From Candidatus Poribacteria bacterium (GTDB lineage: Bacteria; Poribacteria; WGA-4E; WGA-3G), in assembly GCA_028824575.1 (NCBI GenBank), contig JAPPDN010000045.1, positions 4,374-9,762 on the forward strand: DNA of 5,389 bases, in the 5' to 3' direction. This document shows positions 1 to 5,142 of the stretch, piece after piece. Under the pieces are notes generated by a model. It did no database searches. It was not told the DNA's origin and was given only the letters and a program-made list of their open reading frames with translations. A program made the position numbers and the translations under genes. The stretch's first letter is position 1; each line of letters starts with the position of its first letter.

Positions 1-152
1 ATCGCATAACTAATCCGGTCCTTGATACTGCCGCCGGGGTTGTAAGCCTCCAATTTTGCGAAGATCGTCGCATCGTCCTTACCGGGCAGTGCATTCAGGC
101 GAATCGTCGGCGTATTCCCGATGAGGTCTGTCAGATTTTTAGCGATTTTCAT
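1..152 (-). CDS. cysK: Cysteine synthase (O-acetylserine sulfhydrylase), N-terminal part
   Basis: The reverse complement from an ATG at 152-150 reads 50 codons and leaves the window still open, so only the N-terminus is present. It shows the opening signature of PLP-dependent cysteine synthases: LIGNTPTIRLN (residues 10-20), then AKLEAYNPGGSIKDR (32-46). Lys44 in SIKDR is the expected Schiff-base lysine for pyridoxal phosphate. In this family the enzyme joins O-acetylserine and sulfide to make cysteine in the cytoplasm. The start is fixed by the motif: the methionine lies 9 residues before LIGNTP, as is usual. Only a weak purine-rich stretch precedes it. A near-consensus promoter lies about 40 bp upstream, so the gene appears to be expressed on its own, divergently from the 112-aa gene. 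A cysM-type or cystathionine beta-synthase-type relative cannot be excluded from the first 50 residues. Confidence 0.92.
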   Translation of the reverse strand, partial: MKIAKNLTDLIGNTPTIRLNALPGKDDATIFAKLEAYNPGGSIKDRISYA

Positions 153-192
153 TTCTGTTCTGCTCGTGTGCTTTAGACAATTGCCACGTTAA

Positions 193-221
193 AGTATACC
201 ATAAACACAGCGAAAAGTCAA
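193..221 (-). promoter_or_regulatory. Sigma-70 promoter for the cysteine synthase gene
   Basis: On the minus strand TTGACT (221-216) and TATACT (198-193) are separated by exactly 17 bp. Transcription would start near 186, giving a leader of about 34 nt before the cysK ATG at 152. The match to consensus (5/6 and 5/6, ideal spacing) and its position make this convincing, although no experimental data support it. Confidence 0.75.
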
Positions 222-260
222 ATTTTTCACATAGGCAATTGAATGCATGACAAGGCGAGT

Positions 261-285
261 TGTAGCATAAAATATTAGTTTGTGC
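261..285 (+). repeat. Hairpin repeat, copy B (degenerate)
   Basis: This stretch matches the repeat at 4681-4705 at 19 of 25 positions without gaps, sharing TGTAGCATA at the start, TTAG in the middle and TGTGC at the end. All six differences are G/C in the other copy and A/T here. Two of them (GG to AA in the left arm, CC to TT in the right arm) preserve pairing. One inner pair (A/G) is lost. It lies about 40 bp upstream of the cysK -35 box and about 150 bp upstream of the rightward promoter. Confidence 0.5.
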
Positions 286-317
286 AGTGCTATATCACTT
301 TCATAGTACCCGTAAAC

Positions 318-345
318 GTGACCTGTTTTCTGCAAACGGTATAAT
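318..345 (+). promoter_or_regulatory. Possible second, upstream rightward promoter
   Basis: GTGACC (318-323) and a perfect TATAAT (340-345) are separated by 16 bp. Transcripts would start near 352 and run through the T tracts into the main promoter and the 112-aa gene. The -10 is perfect but the -35 is weak. AT-rich spacers produce such boxes by chance, so this is tentative. Confidence 0.3.
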
Positions 346-408
346 GATAGAGCACAACTCTTAGGACTGAAAACCCACCCGTGTAAAGCCCCTACCATTT
401 TTTTTTTT

Positions 409-437
409 TTGACTTTGATTTTTTTTTACCGTATAAT
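409..437 (+). promoter_or_regulatory. Main promoter of the 112-aa / caspase-like gene pair
   Basis: TTGACT (409-414) and TATAAT (432-437) are separated by 17 bp, with a start expected near 444 and a leader of about 53 nt. A run of 13 T (398-410) directly abuts and overlaps the -35, which could act as an UP-like element. A second run of 9 T (419-427) lies inside the spacer, so slippage there would change the spacer length. A strong AAGGAG ribosome site (485-490) follows, 6 nt before the ATG. Confidence 0.8.
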
Positions 438-496
438 ACTATTAACCAGTTTAAAGAGAAAGATAATTTGGGTTCTGAGTCCTTAAGGAGACACTC

Positions 497-835
497 ATGG
501 CAAATAACGCACCAATAACTCGCGAAAACCACTGGAGTCGTCCAGTGGCTATGACCCCTGATGGTCAATGGATTTCTTTACGAGAATTGGTGGAAGAAGA
601 ACCGACACGGGTTCCATTTAACTGCTTGTCCCCTGAGCAACAGTCAGAATTGGTCGCGGAACGCATTCGACAAAGCCCCGAATTTGACATAGGTATCCTG
701 GGCCAGCGGATGGTGGACAAGAAGCAGGCCATTGACGAAGTGCAGAAACGAACATCTATAGGGCGCGCCTTAATTGACGTTGAGCAGCGAATGATTAGAA
801 TGTTAATCAAACGTGCACTTGCAGGAAACCTTTAA
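497..835 (+). CDS. Uncharacterised 112-aa protein paired with a caspase-like gene
   Basis: I do not recognise this family. The ATG at 497 is well supported: AAGGAG ends 6 nt upstream, and a near-consensus promoter lies about 60 bp upstream. The protein is charged and soluble, with no signal peptide or membrane segment. Residues 1-35 (containing NHWSRP and PDGQWISLREL) look short-stranded. From about residue 44 it appears mainly helical: LSPEQQSELVAERIRQSPEF (44-63), IGILGQRMVDKKQAIDEV (65-82), then TSIGRALIDVEQRMIRMLIK (86-105). The regular spacing of hydrophobic residues suggests a helical bundle suited to protein-protein contact. It is followed after 67 bp by the caspase-like gene on the same strand with no promoter seen between, so they are probably co-transcribed. 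By analogy with other prokaryotic caspase-like proteases it could be an adaptor, substrate or inhibitor; that role is inference. Confidence 0.8.
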   Translation: MANNAPITRENHWSRPVAMTPDGQWISLRELVEEEPTRVPFNCLSPEQQSELVAERIRQSPEFDIGILGQRMVDKKQAIDEVQKRTSIGRALIDVEQRMIRMLIKRALAGNL

Positions 836-902
836 CTAAAAAAAATAACAAAAGGTAAAACGTTGTCTCAAGCAAAAAACGACGCGTTGAATTGAACCTG
901 AT

Positions 903-1526
903 TTGAAAATTCTCGCTATTGATTCCAGTTACGATAAGATTACACAAGCTTCCTACGACTATCGAAATCGGCATGTTTATCCTTACCTGGAATCCAGAGG
1001 GTTTGAAATTGTACGTTGTCAGGGTAAATTTGCGCGTCGTTTTCACGTTCAACCGAAAGCATGTCAAAAAGACATCGTCTACATGACAGGCGTAGGACAT
1101 GGAACTGATACAACTTATATGGGAGAACATGACAACCCTATTTTTCATATAGGGCGTTATCAACCCGAGGAATCAGATGGCAAGGTTGTTCATTTTTTTG
1201 CCTGTCAAACTGCTGTTGGACTCGGTCCTGACTTTGTGACCCATGGGTGCCTTGCCTACTTTGGGTACAATGAAGAGTTCATCGTTTTGATGCGTATTTC
1301 CGATCCTTTTTTTGACTGTGACTCTGAAATAGATCGGGCGTTTGCTGATGGCTTGACTGCGGAAAAAGTATACAAACGCGTGATTGACCACTATAATCAG
1401 AAAATACGCGAATTGGAAAATGGCGGTCATTACCGCGAGGCAGCCGCTTTAGAACACAATCGCGACTGTCTTTGTGCACCTTCAGTTGATCCAAAATGGG
1501 GAAATAAAAAAGCAAAACTCTTCTAA
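903..1526 (+). CDS. Caspase-like (clan CD fold) putative cysteine peptidase, 207 aa
   Basis: The protein begins with a hydrophobic strand (ILAIDSS, 3-9). It then shows the paired signatures of the caspase/gingipain/CHAT fold: DIVYMTGVGHG (57-67), with a putative catalytic His66, and VVHFFACQTAVGLGPDFV (95-112), with a putative catalytic Cys101, followed by HGCLAYFGYNEEF (114-126). The order strand-GHG, then strand-Ala-Cys, about 35 residues apart, matches the dyad of this fold. The rest (142-207) is mostly helical and charged, ending in CAPSVDPKWG. There is no signal peptide, membrane segment or obvious recognition domain, so the enzyme is probably cytoplasmic and needs a partner. The start is a TTG at 903 with no clear ribosome site; an in-frame stop at 888-890 leaves only an ATT as an alternative. 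It follows the 112-aa gene by 67 bp. The substrate is unknown, and an inactive caspase-fold protein remains possible. Confidence 0.75.
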   Translation: MKILAIDSSYDKITQASYDYRNRHVYPYLESRGFEIVRCQGKFARRFHVQPKACQKDIVYMTGVGHGTDTTYMGEHDNPIFHIGRYQPEESDGKVVHFFACQTAVGLGPDFVTHGCLAYFGYNEEFIVLMRISDPFFDCDSEIDRAFADGLTAEKVYKRVIDHYNQKIRELENGGHYREAAALEHNRDCLCAPSVDPKWGNKKAKLF

Positions 1527-1571
1527 CCAACACCCTCCGTTTTGTCAGTATTCACGTTGTTCTTTGAAGGC

Positions 1572-1697
1572 TCAGTGCAGGAAATACACCGTAGAGATGC
1601 CGAGACCGACAAGAACAAAGAGAATAACAATCGCAGTGCCGAGGCGACTCTTTGATTTAGTGTTGGCTCGGGTTTCGGATAAAAATGCTTCCGGACA
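1572..1697 (-). pseudogene. Start-less remnant encoding one membrane helix
   Basis: Between a TAG at 1700-1698 and a TGA at 1574-1572 the minus strand is open for 41 codons. The translation ends with a basic stretch and a typical membrane helix: KSKSRLG, then TAIVILFVLVGLGISTVYF, then LH. There is no ATG, GTG or TTG before the helix, so it cannot be translated as it stands. It lies about 100 bp downstream of the lipoprotein gene on the same strand and just past the stop of the convergent caspase-like gene. It could be the decayed end of a third gene of the right-hand operon or a relic of an earlier neighbour. A chance reading is possible. Confidence 0.3.
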
Positions 1698-1795
1698 CTA
1701 AAGTCTAAACCATCCCAAAAATTTGCACTAACTTTTTACATGAACTAAAACTGGTTAACTATTGCTTGGGATATCCAAATTGTTTTCATACAGTT

Positions 1796-2710
1796 CTATT
1801 TTCCATTTACGAGTCGTTTAGGTGGCGAAAGGAAGTCTTTAATTTTTTCTATAACTACTTGCGGGTCGTCCTGCGTATGTATAAAATCTGCTTCAGAAAT
1901 GCCCATTTCTTGTAACCAAGGTATCCAATATGCTTTTAGTATTGGTAAATCTTTGACCCTTAATGTAGGAAGTCCAACTTCAACCATTAGAAACTTGACA
2001 TTAGATTCACTAAAATCTTTGTCTATTGACAGCAGCCCGTAACCCTCTTGAACGAATTCAGTTTTCCAATTCGGCTCTCTACTGAATCTTTCGACTACAT
2101 CATGAAGTATAACAGCAGTTTTGTTTCCCTCTCTGGGCAGCTCGGGCAGATACATCCGATTGAGATATAGGTATCCATCTGATATACAAATGATATAGTT
2201 TAGGGCGTTTGGTTGTAAATATTCTTCAGCACTTACTTTGAACCATCCCCAAATATCCGATCCTGTGAACTCTTGACGATCTTCAATGAATTGGTATAAG
2301 GAATCAATCGCAGTATTCACTTTCTCTTTCATTTCTCTGAATCTCGGTGCGCCTTTGGCTCGATCTTCATTTGTGGGCCAGAGTTTCAACGTTTCCAAGG
2401 TTTCTTGGGGGATAAGTTTGGTAACGCCAGGTTGTGCTGGAACAACAAAAGCGAGTCGATGCCGGTTGCCTATGTAGTAGGTCTTCCTTGCAAAATTTTC
2501 GTACTGGCTGATGATACCCTTTGCGATTTTTTTATCTTTCACGGTTTGCCGCTCCTGTCCAGGCAGTTTTTCTTTTAATAGCCGATCAGAAACGTCAAGG
2601 ATAACGATTATATTTATTGGTTGAGTTGGAGGGTTCGCCTCTTTCTTATCGGCGTTACAAGCGACAAATAGCAGACAGATTATTAGGATAAACTTTATTG
2701 GGTGTCCCAT
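1796..2710 (-). CDS. Putative lipoprotein with a von Willebrand A-like domain, 304 aa
   Basis: The N-terminus is a lipoprotein signal peptide: hydrophobic FILIICLLFVA followed by Cys18, a slightly unusual lipobox with Phe at -3. The mature protein should be lipid-anchored and face the periplasm. After a Pro-rich linker, INIIVILDVSDR (32-43) resembles the first strand and metal site (DxSxS) of vWA domains, with Asp39 and Ser41 in place and Arg43 instead of the second Ser. FTGSDIWGWFK (148-158) could supply the Thr of the metal site. NYIICISDGYLYL (171-183) fits the strand carrying the second conserved Asp. The C-terminal part is helical, with WIPWLQEMG (262-270). The start codon lies inside the end of the upstream GIY-YIG gene (16-bp overlap) behind a strong GGGAGG site, so the two are translated together. 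vWA domains generally bind partner proteins; the partner here may be the membrane protein encoded just upstream. The vWA call is motif-based. Confidence 0.8.
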   Translation of the reverse strand: MGHPIKFILIICLLFVACNADKKEANPPTQPINIIVILDVSDRLLKEKLPGQERQTVKDKKIAKGIISQYENFARKTYYIGNRHRLAFVVPAQPGVTKLIPQETLETLKLWPTNEDRAKGAPRFREMKEKVNTAIDSLYQFIEDRQEFTGSDIWGWFKVSAEEYLQPNALNYIICISDGYLYLNRMYLPELPREGNKTAVILHDVVERFSREPNWKTEFVQEGYGLLSIDKDFSESNVKFLMVEVGLPTLRVKDLPILKAYWIPWLQEMGISEADFIHTQDDPQVVIEKIKDFLSPPKRLVNGK

Positions 2711-4554
2711 CTATTTCCTCCCGATTGAAAGTGTGTATCGACTGCGTTATAAGCGATTTCTCGGGCTGTTTCAATGACATCTTCAGCATCATCTCCGTTT
2801 TGTGCGGCGAGAAATCTATTCCACCCAGTCAAGAATTCATCAATCTGTGCTCTCAATTTCACAATATCCACGAGTCTTTTGCCTTTCTTTCCACGCAACT
2901 CATTGATTGAATTTTCCTTCTGTTGGATATCTGACTTAATATTCCCGACATTCTTTCTCTCCGATGCTATTTGATCTGACAGATTTTTTATCTCGTTTTT
3001 TAATGCTGTGATTTTAGATTTAATCAGAACAGCATCTATGGACCCTCCCATTTCTTGTTTCGCGCTTTGGAGGTTCTTATCAAATCGGTTTATCTCATTT
3101 TCAGCATTTTTTATTTCAGCTTCTAATGCCGTTTTTTCGGTGATTATAGAATCTCTGTCCGCTGTGCTTTGCGTCTTTGCTTCTTTCCACATTTCCAAGG
3201 TAAAATGGAAGAGAACACTTAGCAGGACTGAAACAAAAAAACCGCAGAACAGCACAAGCACGATATCGAGGTTCCAAGTCAACGGGTTGATTGGATTAAT
3301 TGCCCATTCTTCAGTAGCGAGTCCCATAATCACTTTGGCTTCGTGTATCTTCTTTGAAATTTGAAGTGCAAGCACGGCATCAAATACGAACGTGAGAAAG
3401 ACAAAAAATAATGCCATACACGTAGAAAAACCTGCAAGCAATCTCTTACCAGTTTCCCAATGTTTGACTGCAGAGGTCCAAAAAGGGTGAATTACCAGGG
3501 CAAGACCTAACGGAAAAATAGGAATTAGAAGAAGCCAAAAATTTGCCTCTTGAATTGTCCTGAAAAACGCTGTGGGATCAAAAAGTTCGTTCAAACTGGC
3601 GTATGATGCCATATCCATGTTTTCTAAGTCTATGCTTGAAAAGAATCCTTTATCAATAGCAGAGACATAGAAAAAATAGAGAGCAAGTGCCAAGAGGACA
3701 CAAAAAACTCCAAAACCAGGATATATTCGTAGCTGCCGATGTTTAGAAGTGTCATCATCAGCGGGAAATTTTTTCAACTTTGCTTCCATCTCCGCTAACT
3801 TTACCTTTTTTCGGTCATTTTCCGCAACTTTATCGAGAATCGCTGACTCTAAGTTCTCTATAGCTTCAAGCTCGGATAACGCTTGCTGTTTTTCCGCCAT
3901 ATCCTTCTGATTTTCTTTGATTGTTTGTTCTACTTCCTTCTTGCTTATCTTTAGTTCTTCTACATCGCTATCTAGCGTATTCACCTGATCCTCTAAATCT
4001 TCGTGGGAGGCGCGTATTTCGAGTTCTTCATTGTCAATGATAATTGTAATATGTGGGCGTATTGCAACAGACACACCATTCGCCTGAGTTGCCTCGTGAA
4101 AACCGTTAGCCGCACTGTAGTATGCTTCACCGTTTATACCTTCCTTAACCTGATAATCATTACCGGAAACCCTAATAGGATTTATCACAATGTTGTTAAC
4201 CTCTTGAGCTTGTATAACCGGGCGCGCCTCATTAGTCGGATCAGGTTCAGTCGGAGAGATTTTCTGATTCAGTTCATTTAGCAATTTAATTGCCTTTTTC
4301 AATGGATATTTGAAAAACTCACGGTCTTTGTTTGATCTAAATTGCTTTAACTCTCTATGCATTTCCTTCTCAATTTCTCGATACCGATCAGATTGTAAAG
4401 AGTGAGCGACTTCAAACGGTGTTGGTACACCAGTGCTGCTTAACTCTTTTGCTCTATCTTCAGGCTTCTTGTTTGTTTGCCCGATTTTCAGTAATCTGCG
4501 TCGCAGCCATCCATATCTGTACGATTCATTTGTTAATATGTATACATAGCCCAT
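2695..4554 (-). CDS. GIY-YIG-superfamily (T5orf172/MUG113-like) four-helix membrane coiled-coil protein, 619 aa
   Basis: Residues 1-95 form a T5orf172/MUG113-type GIY-YIG domain: GYVYILTN (2-9), LKIGQT (22-27), Arg34, the TGVPTPFEV turn (41-49), Glu62 and His66 in an ExxxH pattern, and REFFK (78-82). This superfamily includes DNA nucleases, but activity is not shown here. Residues 110-185 form an unrecognised linker domain. A coiled coil (about 185-262) is followed by four membrane helices (about 277-299, 338-357, 371-397, 428-451) and a second long coiled coil (about 458-575). Basic residues flank the helices so that both the N-terminal domain and the C-terminal coil should be cytoplasmic, with periplasmic loops at about 300-337 and 398-428. 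The ATG at 4554 places the domain start correctly; the ribosome site is weak. A consensus promoter lies about 50 bp upstream. The gene overlaps the vWA lipoprotein gene by 16 bp, which implies a joint complex. A role in envelope-linked defence or stress sensing is inferred only. Confidence 0.85.
   Translation of the reverse strand: MGYVYILTNESYRYGWLRRRLLKIGQTNKKPEDRAKELSSTGVPTPFEVAHSLQSDRYREIEKEMHRELKQFRSNKDREFFKYPLKKAIKLLNELNQKISPTEPDPTNEARPVIQAQEVNNIVINPIRVSGNDYQVKEGINGEAYYSAANGFHEATQANGVSVAIRPHITIIIDNEELEIRASHEDLEDQVNTLDSDVEELKISKKEVEQTIKENQKDMAEKQQALSELEAIENLESAILDKVAENDRKKVKLAEMEAKLKKFPADDDTSKHRQLRIYPGFGVFCVLLALALYFFYVSAIDKGFFSSIDLENMDMASYASLNELFDPTAFFRTIQEANFWLLLIPIFPLGLALVIHPFWTSAVKHWETGKRLLAGFSTCMALFFVFLTFVFDAVLALQISKKIHEAKVIMGLATEEWAINPINPLTWNLDIVLVLFCGFFVSVLLSVLFHFTLEMWKEAKTQSTADRDSIITEKTALEAEIKNAENEINRFDKNLQSAKQEMGGSIDAVLIKSKITALKNEIKNLSDQIASERKNVGNIKSDIQQKENSINELRGKKGKRLVDIVKLRAQIDEFLTGWNRFLAAQNGDDAEDVIETAREIAYNAVDTHFQSGGNRWDTQ
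2717..2722 (-). promoter_or_regulatory. Strong ribosome binding site of the lipoprotein gene
   Basis: On the minus strand GGGAGG lies 6 nt before the ATG at 2710, within the last codons of the upstream gene. It fixes the lipoprotein start and shows that the 16-bp overlap is a real translational arrangement and not an over-extended start. Confidence 0.75.
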
Positions 4555-4606
4555 ATTTATGTTTCCGTATTAGATCAAACAACTATTTGAGAAATGTCAA
4601 TGATGA

Positions 4607-4635
4607 ATTATAATGAAAAAGAAAAAAATGGTCAA
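4607..4635 (-). promoter_or_regulatory. Promoter of the GIY-YIG membrane protein / vWA lipoprotein operon
   Basis: On the minus strand TTGACC (4635-4630) and TATAAT (4612-4607) are separated by 17 bp, with a start near 4600 and a leader of about 45 nt to the ATG at 4554. The -35 box ends exactly where the inverted-repeat-bounded segment 4636-4828 begins, so that segment supplies all sequence upstream of the promoter. The spacer contains T7 and T5 tracts. Confidence 0.8.
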
Positions 4636-4828
4636 AGGGTTTGTAAAATTTCTGGTGCGCGATTATTACAAAGGGGACCCTGTAGCATAGGCTGTTAGCC
4701 TGTGCCAAGTAATTCCCAATCAGCGAAAATCCGTGATTTGCGGCGTACTCGCCCGCTTCCTTGATAAGGGGATAAAAGGAGTTGCGACCTGCATTCAGAC
4801 AACTTTGAACAAAATATTTACACACCCT
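4636..4828. mobile_element. Candidate 193-bp MITE-like element with imperfect terminal inverted repeats
   Basis: The left end reads AGGGTTTGTAAA (4636-4647). The right end, read on the opposite strand, is AGGGTGTGTAAA (4828-4817): 11 of 12 identical, 14 of 18 over the longer ends. Ends of the GTGTAAA type occur in IS256-like transposons, so a non-autonomous derivative is conceivable. The interior is richer in G+C than the flanks and carries hairpin copy A. No transposase and no clear target-site duplication are visible (the flanking 9-mers match at only 5 of 9), so an old insertion or chance pairing of short ends remains possible. Confidence 0.35.
4681..4705 (+). repeat. Hairpin repeat, copy A (best stem)
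   Basis: After the conserved TGTA, GCATAGGCT (4684-4692... see stem) pairs with AGCCTGTGC around a GTT loop, giving nine pairs including one T-G wobble; the stem and loop occupy 4685-4705. It is the most G+C-rich of three related copies and sits inside the 193-bp inverted-repeat segment, about 50 bp upstream of the GIY-YIG operon -35 box. It resembles bacterial REP/palindromic units. There is no T tract after it, so it is not an intrinsic terminator. Confidence 0.6.
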
Positions 4829-4875
4829 AATCTTGATTCAGATATATTTCACCTCTGATTCTCGCGCTATTTTGC

Positions 4876-4906
4876 AAAAAAACGATACACAACTTAACAG
4901 GTTGTG
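4876..4906 (-). terminator. Possible weak intrinsic terminator using hairpin copy C
   Basis: On the minus strand the CACAAC...GTTGTG stem (4906-4888) is followed after 5 nt by seven T (4882-4876). A second similar structure upstream has CGTG/CACG (4962-4944) followed at once by seven T (4943-4937). Together they could end leftward transcripts from pqiA or from the promoter at 5005-5032. The stems are short (6 and 4 bp) and the first T tract is displaced, so efficiency would be low. Confidence 0.25.
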
Positions 4907-4911
4907 CTACA
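4888..4911 (-). repeat. Hairpin repeat, copy C
   Basis: Read on the minus strand this copy starts TGTAGCACAACCTGTTA and ends GTTGTG, matching copy A at 17 of 24 positions without gaps. The stem is CACAAC/GTTGTG, followed inward by one mismatched pair and a T-A pair around the same GTT loop. Its G-C and A-T pairs differ from those of copies A and B at both partner positions, which indicates selection for pairing or descent from a family with compensating changes. Confidence 0.5.
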
Positions 4912-5004
4912 AAGTGACAACTTGGGTTAAATTGTCAAAAAAACGTGAGTTTGAAAAGCACGGGTAAATCGTTACTTCCTTAACTTAATGACCAATTAAT
5001 TTTG

Positions 5005-5032
5005 ATTATACGCATAAAAAAATATTTATCAA
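5005..5032 (-). promoter_or_regulatory. Orphan minus-strand promoter in the AT-rich spacer
   Basis: TTGATA (5032-5027) and a perfect TATAAT (5010-5005) are separated by 16 bp on the minus strand, with a start near 4998. No start codon with a usable frame follows. The transcript would cover the two hairpin/T-tract structures and could be a short RNA, or could read on into the GIY-YIG operon. The very high A+T content makes a chance match possible. Confidence 0.3.
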
Positions 5033-5142
5033 GTTAAAATTTTGTTTTTTTTGCGATATAGCGATAATAGATTATATATTTTACAATTTTTCAAGAAAAA
5101 AGAATAAAAAGATTGAAATGGAAGCAAAAGGTGGGATACACT

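Larger units (their letters stand above)
153..496. other. Divergent regulatory spacer without a gene
   Basis: This 344-bp stretch separates cysK (leftward) from the 112-aa gene (rightward). It holds the cysK promoter, one degenerate copy of the hairpin repeat (261-285), a weak second rightward promoter (318-345), a 13-T tract (398-410), the main rightward promoter (409-437) and a strong ribosome site, AAGGAG, at 485-490. An open frame at 189-398 on the minus strand contains the cysK promoter and has no recognisable content, so it is not treated as a gene. No RNA gene or riboswitch fold was recognised. Confidence 0.7.
4555..5142. other. AT-rich spacer without a convincing gene
   Basis: This 588-bp region lies between the end of pqiA and the start of the GIY-YIG gene. 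It contains the operon promoter, a 193-bp segment with terminal inverted repeats, two copies of the hairpin repeat (4681-4705 and 4888-4911), two weak hairpin-plus-T-tract structures, and an orphan minus-strand promoter (5005-5032). An 80-codon open frame on the minus strand (4825-4583, GTG start) runs through the repeat segment and the operon promoter. It is judged non-coding. The stretch 4985-5110 is extremely AT-rich. Confidence 0.65.

Noticed and set aside
189..398. 69-codon open frame on the minus strand in the divergent spacer
   Set aside because: It contains the cysK promoter, starts directly after a poly-A run with no ribosome site, and shows no recognisable protein features.
398..410. 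T13 run considered as an intrinsic terminator
   Set aside because: The preceding stretch has no G+C-rich stem on the plus strand, and the run abuts a good -35 box, so a promoter role fits better.
480..489. Palindrome TCCTTAAGGA overlapping the ribosome site of the 112-aa gene
   Set aside because: It has no loop, so it cannot fold as a hairpin that hides the site. A ten-base operator cannot be supported from one occurrence.
828..856. ACCTTT/AAAGGT inverted repeat after the 112-aa gene as a terminator
   Set aside because: It has a six-pair AT-rich stem with a 17-nt loop and no T tract, so it is too weak. The caspase-like gene appears to need read-through.
1474..1701. 75-codon plus-strand frame overlapping the end of the caspase-like gene
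   Set aside because: It starts inside the gene in another frame and has no ribosome site. Its second half is antisense to the membrane-helix remnant, which looks more protein-like.
442..1758. An 11-bp inverted match (TTAACCAGTTT at 442-452 and AAACTGGTTAA at 1748-1758) flanking the plus-strand gene pair
   Set aside because: Matches of this length are expected a few times by chance in a window this size, and there is no further similarity around them.
4583..4825. 80-codon minus-strand frame with a GTG start
   Set aside because: It begins at the right inverted repeat, runs through the palindromic repeat and then through the -35 and -10 boxes of the next operon, so it is most likely repeat DNA that happens to be open.
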